Positions 1-5,218 of a stretch of 5,218 nt of DNA are shown here, one piece after another. Origin of the DNA: CAMLHU01 sp031393795 (lineage in GTDB: Bacteria > Gemmatimonadota > Gemmatimonadetes > Gemmatimonadales > GWC2-71-9). Location: contig JANMWE010000154.1 of the NCBI GenBank assembly GCA_031393795.1, positions 1 through 5,218 on the forward strand. Reading direction: 5' to 3'. The notes under the pieces were generated by a model. That model did no database searches. It was not told the DNA's origin and saw nothing but the letters and a program-made list of their open reading frames with translations. Every line of letters begins with the position of its first letter. The stretch's first letter is position 1. The position numbers were made by a program, and so were the translations under genes.

Positions 1-23
1 GGCCCGGAGGGCCCGCCCTATAG
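1..23. repeat. GC-rich palindrome (CCGCCCTAT family), cut by the window edge
   Basis: GGCCC (1-5) and GGGCC (9-13) pair around GGA, followed by CGCCCTATAG. The left arm probably continues outside the window. The antitoxin TAG stop (18-20 opposite strand) falls in the CCCTA part. In transcript orientation the hairpin lies right after the antitoxin stop, so it may act as the operon terminator or protect its 3' end. Confidence 0.6.
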
Positions 24-335
24 CCCCCCGATCTCCTTGAACTGATTGATCCGCACCTTCCCCTCCGGGAAGCTCGCGATGATCTCCAGCTCTCCGCCCA
101 TCGCCTCGATGTAGTTCCGCAGCGTGCTGACGTACATATCCGCTCGGCGCTCCATCTTGGACACCGAAGCCTGGCTGCCACCCAGCGCCTTGGCCAGCGC
201 CTCCTGGGACTGTTCCCGCGCGTGCCGCAGCTCCTGCAGCGGCATCTCGGCGAGGAGTGCGGCCGCCTCAGCACGCATCTTGGCGAGCCGCTCCGGGGGC
301 CAGTGGGCGATCAGATCCCTGAACTTCTTAGCCAT
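18..335 (-). CDS. higA: XRE-family antitoxin (HigA-like) of a type II toxin-antitoxin pair
   Basis: A 105-residue helix-turn-helix protein, expected to bind and neutralise the toxin encoded just upstream and to repress the shared operon. The DNA-binding region spans about residues 33-75: LQELRHAREQSQEALAKAL is the first helix pair, and GSQASVSKMERR is the turn plus recognition helix typical of XRE proteins. It is followed by a conserved tail (DMYVSTLRNYIEAMGGELEI) seen in HigA-type antitoxins paired with Gp49-like toxins. I chose the ATG at 335 because AAAGGAGG lies 9 nt upstream (345-352 on the opposite strand). A longer open frame reaching 638 has no such support and would run through the toxin gene. 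The gene overlaps the toxin end by 8 bp, so translation is probably coupled. The TAG stop lies inside a GC-rich repeat (CCGCCCTATAG). Family assignment is firm; the gene symbol is by family resemblance. Confidence 0.88.
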   Translation of the reverse strand: MAKKFRDLIAHWPPERLAKMRAEAAALLAEMPLQELRHAREQSQEALAKALGGSQASVSKMERRADMYVSTLRNYIEAMGGELEIIASFPEGKVRINQFKEIGGL

Positions 336-690
336 CGAGATACCCCTCCTTTCGAAGTGCTTCGAGGGGCTCAGCGTAAAGCCGGTCGGCCCTGGGCACG
401 TTGACCTTGTACCACCGGCCATCCCCGGTCTTGTCACCGCCCAACAGCAGAATCCCGGTACGTCGCGGATCAAATGCGTACAGAACCCGGAGCGGACGCC
501 CCGCGTGCTGGATGCGAAGCTCCCGGATCGCTCCGTGGCGAGCACCGCGAACGCGTGAGCTGTACGGAAAGGGCAAGTTCGGACCTTCCGACTCGAGCAT
601 TGCCTCCACTCGACCGACAGACCACTGCTCCTCGGCACTCAGCGCATCCCACCATACACTGAACTCGTCGGTGTACTCGACATCCCACAT
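328..690 (-). CDS. higB: RelE/ParE-superfamily toxin, HigB / phage Gp49-like
   Basis: A 120-residue cytoplasmic toxin. Family knowledge says such proteins are ribosome-dependent mRNA endonucleases that block translation when the antitoxin is lost. The sequence shows the family pattern in order: EYTDEFSVWWDALS (5-18), LPFPYSSRV (39-47), the strand AIRELRIQHAGRPLRVLYAFDPRR (54-77), LLLGGDKTGDGRWY (81-94) and a closing VPRADRLYAEPL (98-109). Length matches the usual 110-120 residues. The ATG at 690 is preferred because AGGAGG (698-703 opposite strand) sits 7 nt upstream. The frame stays open to 786, but those extra 32 residues are outside the family and cover the promoter. The toxin-first gene order is that of higBA. 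Catalytic residues cannot be assigned with certainty by eye. Confidence 0.88.
   Translation of the reverse strand: MWDVEYTDEFSVWWDALSAEEQWSVGRVEAMLESEGPNLPFPYSSRVRGARHGAIRELRIQHAGRPLRVLYAFDPRRTGILLLGGDKTGDGRWYKVNVPRADRLYAEPLEALRKEGYLDG
345..352 (-). promoter_or_regulatory. Ribosome binding site of the antitoxin gene
   Basis: AAAGGAGG on the minus strand lies 9 nt before the ATG at 335, inside the end of the toxin gene. It decides the antitoxin start and allows strong independent initiation, which would favour excess antitoxin over toxin. Confidence 0.85.
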
Positions 691-691
691 T

Positions 692-727
692 AATATGCCT
701 CCTATGGCATATGCCGTCAAGGTCATA
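692..727 (-). promoter_or_regulatory. Candidate promoter/operator of the toxin-antitoxin operon
   Basis: On the plus strand ATATGCC (693-699) and GGCATAT (706-712) form an inverted repeat with a 6-nt spacer, and GGCATATGCC (706-715) is itself a perfect 10-bp palindrome. This is a likely autoregulatory site for the XRE antitoxin. TTGACG (complement of 715-720) has a -35 look, and CATATT (complement of 692-697) lies 17 nt downstream. That pairing would start transcription at or after the start codon and leave out the AGGAGG site at 698-703. An alternative -10 is TATGAC (complement of 722-727). The dyad is certain; the exact promoter hexamers are not. Confidence 0.5.
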
Positions 728-774
728 CCAGGCCGCGTGCTTTCCCCGCCCCACATCATTTGCTGGGGGGATAG

Positions 775-882
775 GAAGTGCTTCACCAGGAAAACGCGGA
801 CCGAGTGGCGCTCTGCCGCTGCGGGAAGTCAGGGAACAAGCCGTATTGCGATGGGACGCATTCGTCCGGCGCGACGGACTGA
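775..882 (+). pseudogene. CDGSH iron-sulfur domain remnant
   Basis: The frame after a TAG at 772-774 reads EVLHQENADRVALCRCG and then KSGNKPYCDGTHSSGATD before a TGA at 880-882. Residues from LCRC to DGTH match the CDGSH signature exactly: C-x-C-x2-S-x3-P-x-C-D-G-T-H, the three cysteines and one histidine that hold a 2Fe-2S cluster. Family members are normally 60 residues or more, or carry this motif at the end of a larger protein. Here only about 35 residues are open. The stretch before the TAG (PHHLLGG) and the out-of-frame GGDFKAAL just before a TAG at 918-920 both resemble the usual flanks of the motif. This suggests one in-frame stop and one frameshift. A GTG at 778 with GGGGGG 7 nt upstream could still start a 34-residue peptide, so a live miniature protein is not excluded. 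Confidence 0.6.
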
Positions 883-913
883 TCCCGCGGAGCGGCGGTG
901 ATTTCAAAGCGGC

Positions 914-941
914 CTTATAGGGCGGGCCTTTCAGGCCCGCC
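914..941. repeat. GC-rich palindrome (CCGCCCTAT family), inverted copy
   Basis: GGCGGGCCT (921-929) and AGGCCCGCC (933-941) form a perfect 9-bp stem with a 3-nt TTC loop. It is preceded by CTTATAG (914-920), which ends as ATAGGGCGG, the reverse complement of the CCGCCCTAT end at position 15-22. It is therefore opposite in orientation to the copy at the left edge, and the two enclose the toxin-antitoxin operon and the CDGSH remnant. Confidence 0.7.
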
Positions 942-963
942 ACTGCCCGAATGTCGTCGTTGG

Positions 964-994
964 GAATGGCGGCCTTGAACGGGCCGCCCTATTC
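964..994. repeat. GC-rich palindrome (CCGCCCTAT family)
   Basis: GGCGGCC (968-974) pairs perfectly with GGCCGCC (982-988) around TTGAACG. The outer GAAT (964-967) can pair with ATTC (991-994) past a CT bulge. The right end reads CCGCCCTATTC as in the sister copies. Confidence 0.7.
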
Positions 995-1011
995 TTCCCC
1001 AACCGTCCTGC

Positions 1012-1131
1012 GGGCCCGCGGTTCACCGCGGGCCGTTGCCGTGCGGGTAGGATCGACGAGGGGCCCGCGGTTCACCGCGGGGGTTGCCGTGTGGGTAGGA
1101 CCGACGAGGGGCCCGCGGTTTACCGCGGGCC
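1012..1131. repeat. Tandem array of three palindromes, 48-49 bp period
   Basis: Three copies of a 9-bp hairpin, GGCCCGCGG with its partner CCGCGGGCC, begin at 1013, 1062 and 1110. Loops are TTCA, TTCA and TTTA. The copies are separated by a near-identical linker, GTTGCCGTG(C/T)GGGTAGGA and then (T/C)CGACGAGG. The first and third hairpins are perfect. The second has lost the last two pairing bases of its right arm (CCGCGGGGG). Spacers between the palindromes are themselves repeated, so this is a tandem duplication of hairpin plus linker and not a CRISPR array. Confidence 0.85.
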
Positions 1132-1156
1132 AAGGCTGGAACCCTGTTCAACGATC

Positions 1157-1180
1157 GGGCCCGCGATAAATCGCGGGCCC
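1157..1180. repeat. GC-rich palindrome related to the tandem array
   Basis: GGGCCCGCGA (1157-1166) pairs with TCGCGGGCCC (1171-1180) around TAAA, a perfect 10-bp stem. Compared with the tandem copies the innermost G-C pair is replaced by A-T, so pairing is kept while the bases change. Confidence 0.8.
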
Positions 1181-1202
1181 GCATCTTTGCTTCTGAAAGA
1201 GC

Positions 1203-1226
1203 GGCGGGGCGAGACGCCCCGCCCTA
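1203..1226 (-). terminator. Hairpin after the DUF5916 gene; CCGCCCTAT-family repeat used as likely terminator
   Basis: GGCGGGGCG (1203-1211) pairs with CGCCCCGCC (1215-1223), a 9-bp stem with a 3-nt loop. It begins about 8 nt after the stop codon of the minus-strand gene. On that strand it is followed by GCTCTTTC, only a weak U-run, so factor-independent termination is plausible but not textbook. The ATAGGGCGG flank ties it to the other copies of this repeat. Confidence 0.5.
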
Positions 1227-1231
1227 TTTCA

Positions 1232-3838
1232 TCATCGATTGAACCAATACGACACCTTCACCAGGAACCGATCGGTCGCCCGCGTGCGGAACAGGTTCCG
1301 GATGTCGCCGCTGAAGCTGTTGTTCCCCGCTGTCGGGTCGAACTGTCCCCGCCCCTGGCTCCAGACCAGGAACAGCGTGGAGCCTGGGCGGTACTCCCAG
1401 CGATAGACCACGTTGGAGTTGAACGCCTTGAAGTTGAACCCGCCGGGGTTGTTGGCCACGGCGGTGTCGCCATACGCCGCGAAGCGGTCGTTGTAGTCGT
1501 CGGCCTGCGGCGCCACCGCCTCGCGCACCCGGGAGTAGGTCCCCTTCGACACGAAGGGGCTGGCGTAGACTTGCAGCGACGCGCTCGGCGTAAAGGTGTA
1601 GTCGAGCCGCCAGGTGAGCCCCAGCGTCTTCTGCTGCAGGTCGGCGAAGGTGTAATGCATCCCCGCCGTGTCGCTGAAGTTCCCGAACCACTGCGAATCA
1701 TTGTCGTTGGTGCTGTAGCTGGTCGAGATCTCGGTGGTGAAACGGCTCGAGAGCTTGACGTTGACCCAGGGCGACGTGTTGAAGTAGTGGCTCCGCCCGC
1801 CATCCGACCGGGTGTAGTTGAACCAGAGCCCTTCGGTGACCCGATTCCGCTGGTCGCTCTGGACGCCGCCCCAGGGGGCGAAGAAGGGCTCGGTCTTGAG
1901 CGCCGGCCCGCCCCGGGTGCAGTCGCGGGCGCACTCGGTCTGGCCCAGCCCCTTGGTGCCGCCGAGGTGGAACCGCCACCGGTTCTTGAACTGGGTGTGG
2001 ACGTTGGAGTTGATGGCCCGTTCTTCAGTGAGCCCGTTCAACGTCCAGTACATCCAGTAGTTCAGGTTCCAGTTGAGATTCAGGAAGACCCGGTTCGGCT
2101 TGCGCCAGGACATCGCCGCCCAATTGGTCCAGGTCCGCTGGTCGGCGCGGTAGAGGAAGCCGACATCGTTGGTCTCGAACCCGCTGGACCGCTGGGCGTA
2201 GCCGGTCTCGAAGTGGAGGTGATTCCCTCCCACCTTCGCGATGCGGAGCTCCACCGAGTTCCCACCGAGGGAGGTGCGGGTCGGGTCGAACCCGATCCCA
2301 TCGTCGGGACGCTGGAAGTAGTGCGCCGGCTGGGTCTGCGTCCGCGCGATCGCCTGGGTGCTGCCGCTCACGTAGCTCCCCATCAGTGAGCCGCTGAATT
2401 CGTAGCGCCCGAGCCGTCGGCGGGCGTCGAAGCCGCCGCTGTACGCCGCCGAATGCAGGTAGAGCTCGCTCACCGGATCGAGGGAGCGGTTCACCGCGGT
2501 GAACATCATCCCGATGCTCCCGTTGCCGCGGTCGTAATCCCGGTTGACGCGGAGGACGCTGTAGTTGGTGGTCGGCTCAAGGGTCGTGTCCGCGCGGTTG
2601 TGCACCCGCTCCGTCACCGCGTCCATCAGGCCGAACGAGGTCCCGCTGCTGGACCGTCCGGTGACCTTGCCGGCGCCGAGGATGCGGGCGCTGGTGGGCG
2701 AACTCGCGTCGGCGAACTGGTCGAGCTGCGGCGCCCGCCCGATCCGGCGGGAGTAGAAGAGCGCCTCGCCGGTCTGGCAGTCCACCACGATGAAGCAGTT
2801 GATCCGGAAATCGAAGACGTTCGACCCTTCGACGAAGAAGGGACGCCGCTCGCTGAAGAAGGTCTCGAAGGCGCCGAGGTTCAGCACCGAGGGGTCGGCA
2901 TCGATCTGGCCGAAGTCGGGGTTCACCGTGGCGTTGAGCGTGATGTTGGGCGCGATGGCATACTTGAGGTCGCCGCCCACCTGGTTCACCTGCTGGCGGT
3001 CGATGCCGCCGGAGGCACGGTCGGGCTGGTTCTGGGTCAGGACGTAAGGGGCGATCTCCAGCCGTTCGGGCTGGGCGATCCCCGTGAGGCCGGTGAGCTC
3101 GCCGAACTGGGAGGAGAAGCCGCTCACCGAGCCGCGGTAGAGGGGCCAGGTCACGTTCCCGGTGTGGCGCTGGATGGTGCGCCAGACCATCAGGCCGAAG
3201 GTGACGTCCGCGCCCCGCGCGAAGCGGAGCTGCGAGAACGGGATCCGGTACTCCGCCGTCCAGCCGAGGGAGTCGACGTGGGTCGCGACGTCCCAGATGG
3301 CGTTCCAGGCGCCGTCCTCGTTCCCGTCGCCGGAGATGGCGTAGTCCGCCTTCACGCCGACCGGGTTCACCGCGAACTCATAGCCGGTGCGGCGGTCGTG
3401 ATAGGAGTCGATCATCACGGTGATCCCATCGCTCGCGGTCTGGTCGTCGCGGCGGGAGAGGAGCTTGATGATGCTGTCGGGGGCGGTGTCGAAGGCGCGG
3501 ACGAAGAGGTACAGGTACTTCGGGTCATAGGCGACCCGGAACTCGGTCCGCTGCTTCGGGTCGGCGTCCTCGGTGGGGCGGGACTCCCGGAAGCCGTCGA
3601 CCCGCGGCGCCGCCTGCCAGATCGGGTCGTCGTCCCGCCCGTCGATGGTCGGGGCGCTGGTGGTGAGCGTGGCAGTGATCGAGGTCGGGATGGCGGCCGG
3701 CACCGTCAGCAGCGGCGCCGGCGGGAGCTGGGTGTTGGCCACCACCCCCTGCGCGGCCGCGGCCGACGGGAGGAGGGCCGCGCCGAGGGCCCACGCGAGC
3801 AGGCGGATCGTAGCGGCGAAGGCGGCGGTCGGTCTCAT
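1232..3838 (-). CDS. CBM9-like / DUF5916 outer-membrane protein
   Basis: An 868-residue exported protein of the DUF5916 family, whose biochemical role is not established. Residues 1-30 form a signal peptide: Arg near the start, hydrophobic LLAWALGAALLPSA, then AAAAQ before likely cleavage. Residues about 53-235 look like a carbohydrate-binding family 9 module (ITATLTTSAPTIDGRDDDPIW, then YLYLFVRAFD, GYEFAVNPVGVKADYA, GWTAEYRIPFSQLRF). Residues 305-366 carry the DUF5916 hallmark: NPDFGQIDADPSVLNL, AFETFFSERRPFFVEGSNVF, then FYSRRIGR. The rest alternates polar and aromatic residues as in an outer-membrane beta-barrel and ends in LVKVSYWFNR. Cysteine pairs 348/354 and 636/640 could form disulfides in the oxidising envelope. 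The ATG at 3838 gives a complete signal peptide; the ribosome site is weak (GGGG about 4 nt upstream). It is divergent from the MgtC/DUF4010 gene. Ligand unknown; a sugar or peptide is only a guess from the CBM9-like part. Confidence 0.85.
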   Translation of the reverse strand: MRPTAAFAATIRLLAWALGAALLPSAAAAQGVVANTQLPPAPLLTVPAAIPTSITATLTTSAPTIDGRDDDPIWQAAPRVDGFRESRPTEDADPKQRTEFRVAYDPKYLYLFVRAFDTAPDSIIKLLSRRDDQTASDGITVMIDSYHDRRTGYEFAVNPVGVKADYAISGDGNEDGAWNAIWDVATHVDSLGWTAEYRIPFSQLRFARGADVTFGLMVWRTIQRHTGNVTWPLYRGSVSGFSSQFGELTGLTGIAQPERLEIAPYVLTQNQPDRASGGIDRQQVNQVGGDLKYAIAPNITLNATVNPDFGQIDADPSVLNLGAFETFFSERRPFFVEGSNVFDFRINCFIVVDCQTGEALFYSRRIGRAPQLDQFADASSPTSARILGAGKVTGRSSSGTSFGLMDAVTERVHNRADTTLEPTTNYSVLRVNRDYDRGNGSIGMMFTAVNRSLDPVSELYLHSAAYSGGFDARRRLGRYEFSGSLMGSYVSGSTQAIARTQTQPAHYFQRPDDGIGFDPTRTSLGGNSVELRIAKVGGNHLHFETGYAQRSSGFETNDVGFLYRADQRTWTNWAAMSWRKPNRVFLNLNWNLNYWMYWTLNGLTEERAINSNVHTQFKNRWRFHLGGTKGLGQTECARDCTRGGPALKTEPFFAPWGGVQSDQRNRVTEGLWFNYTRSDGGRSHYFNTSPWVNVKLSSRFTTEISTSYSTNDNDSQWFGNFSDTAGMHYTFADLQQKTLGLTWRLDYTFTPSASLQVYASPFVSKGTYSRVREAVAPQADDYNDRFAAYGDTAVANNPGGFNFKAFNSNVVYRWEYRPGSTLFLVWSQGRGQFDPTAGNNSFSGDIRNLFRTRATDRFLVKVSYWFNR

Positions 3839-3954
3839 GGAACCCCGTGCACTGGTGGAGAGATACCGGTCGGACAGCCCGGACGCCGGGATGGTTGCTT
3901 CGGTTTCCCGAACCTGCGAGCGTTTCAGCGTTGGAACGACAGGACTTAGGCCAT

Positions 3955-3992
3955 CTGCTAGTATTTTAGCATACTGCTACGTATTTAGCATA
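3955..3992. promoter_or_regulatory. Two 19-bp direct repeats with four TGCTA/TAGCA half-sites; candidate divergent operator
   Basis: CTGCTAGTATTTTAGCATA (3955-3973) is followed directly by CTGCTACGTATTTAGCATA (3974-3992), identical at 15 of 19 positions. Within them TGCTA (3956, 3975) and TAGCA (3967, 3986) alternate, giving TGCTA-N6-TAGCA twice, joined through TAGCA-N3-TGCTA. The block is strikingly AT-rich in a GC-rich setting and lies 41 bp before the plus-strand start and 116 bp before the minus-strand start. It probably holds the promoter(s) and binding sites for a dimeric regulator. On the minus strand TAAAAT (complement of 3963-3968) is a fair -10, but no good -35 is seen. The regulator is not identified. 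Confidence 0.6.
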
Positions 3993-4031
3993 CGGGGGGA
4001 CGGCCGTCAGGTTTCACCTTATGTTCCACCC

Positions 4032-5218
4032 ATGCTCGACCCGATCCCCGCCCCCACCCTCCTCGTCATCGCCCAGCGCCTCGCCATCGCCGGGCTCGTC
4101 GGCGCCGCGGTCGGGATCGAACGGGAATGGTCCTCCCCCGCCTCCGACTCCGAGGGGCGCTTCGCCGGGCTTCGTACCTTCTTCCTCCTCGGCCTCATCG
4201 GTGGCGCCGCCGGGATCCTCCTCACCATCGGCCAGATCGCGCCGGCCACGGTCCTCTTCGCTGGCGCCGCCGCGCTCATCATCGCGGCCTACGTGATGAA
4301 GCTCCGGGTCCACCCCAAGCTCATCGATGGCACCACCGAGATGGCGGCCCTCGTGGTGCTCGGCCTCACCCTCCTCGCCGGCCTCGGCTACCTCGCCCTG
4401 GCCGGCGCCGGTGTGGCCATCGTGGTCCTCGCCCTCGGCGAAAAGACCCGGCTCCACGACTGGGTCCACCGGATCGACCAGGTCGAGATGCGCGCGGGGC
4501 TCCAGTTCCTGGTCCTCGCGCTCGTGGTGCTGCCGCTCCTCCCCACCGGCCCGTACGAGGCGCTCCTGGGCTTCCGGCCCCGCGTCCTCTGGATGATCGT
4601 GCTGCTGCTCTCGGGGCTCTCCTTCGTGGGGTACATCGCCCACCAGGTGGTGGGGCCGACGCGGGGGTACGGCGTGACGGGGATCGTCGGCGGGTTCATC
4701 TCGAGCACTGCGGTCACGCTCCAGTTCTCGCGGCTGAGCCGAGTGCATCCGAAGCAGGGGGTGGGGCTGGCGCTCGGGGTCATCGGGGCGTGCACCGTGC
4801 TACCGGTCCGGGTCTTCGTCGTGGCGATGGCGCTCTCGCTCAAGGTGGGCGTCGCGTTGATCCCCTATCTCCTCCCCACCTTCCTGGTGGGTGCGCTCCT
4901 CCTCACCCTCGGCCTGCGATACGCACCCAAGGGGGCCGCAGAAGGCGCGGAGGACAAGAGCCCCCTCCGGCTCCGCGCCGCGCTCATCATGGCGGTCGGC
5001 TTCCAGCTCTCGATGTTCGCGCTCGACTACACCCGGGCGCACTGGGGCACCCGCGGCCTCATCGGCTCGGCGGTATTCCTCGGCCTCACCGACGTCGACG
5101 CCCTCACCGTCTCGATGAGCCGTCTGGCCGACGGCGCGGATATCACCGCCCTCGCCGCGCTCGGTATCGCCGTCGGGATCGCGTCGAACACGGTCTTCAA
5201 GCTCGCCATCGCCGCGGT
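4032..5218 (+). CDS. MgtC/SapB-family and DUF4010 membrane protein (partial, runs off right edge)
   Basis: A polytopic inner-membrane protein of unknown function; 395 codons are visible with no stop, so only a short C-terminal piece should be missing if it has the usual length of just over 400 residues. Residues about 12-135 form the MgtC/SapB-like part: RLAIAGLVGAAVGIEREW (16-33), then GRFAGLRTFFLLGLIGGAAG (42-61) and further hydrophobic helices. Residues about 180-395 form the DUF4010 part: GVTGIVGGFISSTAVTLQFS (214-233), GLTDVDALTVSMSRLA (351-366) and SNTVFKLAIA (385-394). A charged loop (APKGAAEGAEDKSPLRLR, 298-315) divides helices. The ATG at 4032 is preferred since the protein then begins just before the first conserved helix. 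No clear ribosome site precedes it, and the ATG at 4021 is in another frame. The family is related by its N-terminus to MgtC, linked to magnesium limitation and virulence, but transport has not been shown. Confidence 0.85.
   Translation, partial: MLDPIPAPTLLVIAQRLAIAGLVGAAVGIEREWSSPASDSEGRFAGLRTFFLLGLIGGAAGILLTIGQIAPATVLFAGAAALIIAAYVMKLRVHPKLIDGTTEMAALVVLGLTLLAGLGYLALAGAGVAIVVLALGEKTRLHDWVHRIDQVEMRAGLQFLVLALVVLPLLPTGPYEALLGFRPRVLWMIVLLLSGLSFVGYIAHQVVGPTRGYGVTGIVGGFISSTAVTLQFSRLSRVHPKQGVGLALGVIGACTVLPVRVFVVAMALSLKVGVALIPYLLPTFLVGALLLTLGLRYAPKGAAEGAEDKSPLRLRAALIMAVGFQLSMFALDYTRAHWGTRGLIGSAVFLGLTDVDALTVSMSRLADGADITALAALGIAVGIASNTVFKLAIAA

Noticed and set aside
18..638. 206-residue version of the antitoxin
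   Set aside because: The first 101 residues are an out-of-frame reading of the toxin gene, and the strong ribosome site points to the ATG at 335.
124..901. Plus-strand frames across the toxin-antitoxin region (124-558, 401-901)
   Set aside because: No ribosome sites or domain motifs; they oppose well-supported family genes. Only the short CDGSH frame in this area carries a real motif.
1012..1180. Possible CRISPR array
   Set aside because: The units between palindromes are themselves near-identical, there are only three regular copies, and no cas genes are seen; it is a tandem duplication.
1091..3949. Two long plus-strand open frames (1091-2389 and 2453-3949) opposite the DUF5916 gene
   Set aside because: They mirror the GC-biased third positions of the real minus-strand gene and give low-complexity Val/Gly/Glu/Arg-rich translations with no recognisable domain.
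4021..4296. Plus-strand frame from the ATG at 4021
   Set aside because: It is in a different frame from the conserved membrane protein and gives a Ser/Pro-rich shadow translation.
4014..4748. 244-codon minus-strand frame opposite the MgtC/DUF4010 gene
   Set aside because: The translation is a Glu/Asp/Gly/His-rich shadow; the plus-strand frame has clear membrane helices and family motifs.

Overview
The window is high-GC bacterial DNA. A member of the Gemmatimonadota or a similar environmental phylum is the best guess. The hints are strong GC bias at third codon positions, a large DUF5916-type outer-membrane protein, a strong AAAGGAGG ribosome binding site on one gene, and many GC-rich intergenic hairpins. 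The phylum is an inference; there is no rRNA or marker gene here to fix it.

Left part (1-941): a minus-strand toxin-antitoxin operon. A RelE/HigB-type (Gp49-like) toxin comes first, followed by an XRE/HigA-type antitoxin that overlaps it by 8 bp. Each has its own clear ribosome binding site, and there is an inverted-repeat operator candidate at the toxin start. Just upstream of the toxin, on the plus strand, is a very short frame with a perfect CDGSH iron-sulfur motif. It has no proper amino-terminal part and looks like the remains of a broken gene. The toxin-antitoxin genes and this remnant lie between two GC-rich palindromes in opposite orientation, and the repeat sequence itself provides the stop codon of the antitoxin.

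Middle (911-1231): a gene-free stretch packed with GC-rich hairpins of two families. One ends in CCGCCCTAT (positions 1-23, 921-941, 968-990, 1203-1226). The other is built on GGGCCCGCG/CGCGGGCC (three copies in a 48-49 bp tandem array at 1012-1131 and one at 1157-1180). Stems differ between copies but stay complementary.

Right part (1232-5218): two divergent genes. On the minus strand is an 868-residue secreted/outer-membrane protein with an N-terminal CBM9-like domain and a DUF5916 beta-barrel region. On the plus strand is a MgtC/SapB plus DUF4010 multi-pass membrane protein that runs off the right edge. Between them (3839-4031) sits an AT-rich block holding two 19-bp direct repeats made of four alternating TGCTA/TAGCA half-sites. 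It is the best candidate for a shared promoter/operator.

No tRNA, rRNA, insertion sequence or CRISPR array was seen. The most unusual items are the CDGSH remnant beside the toxin-antitoxin operon, the covarying hairpin families that touch gene ends, and the four-half-site operator.
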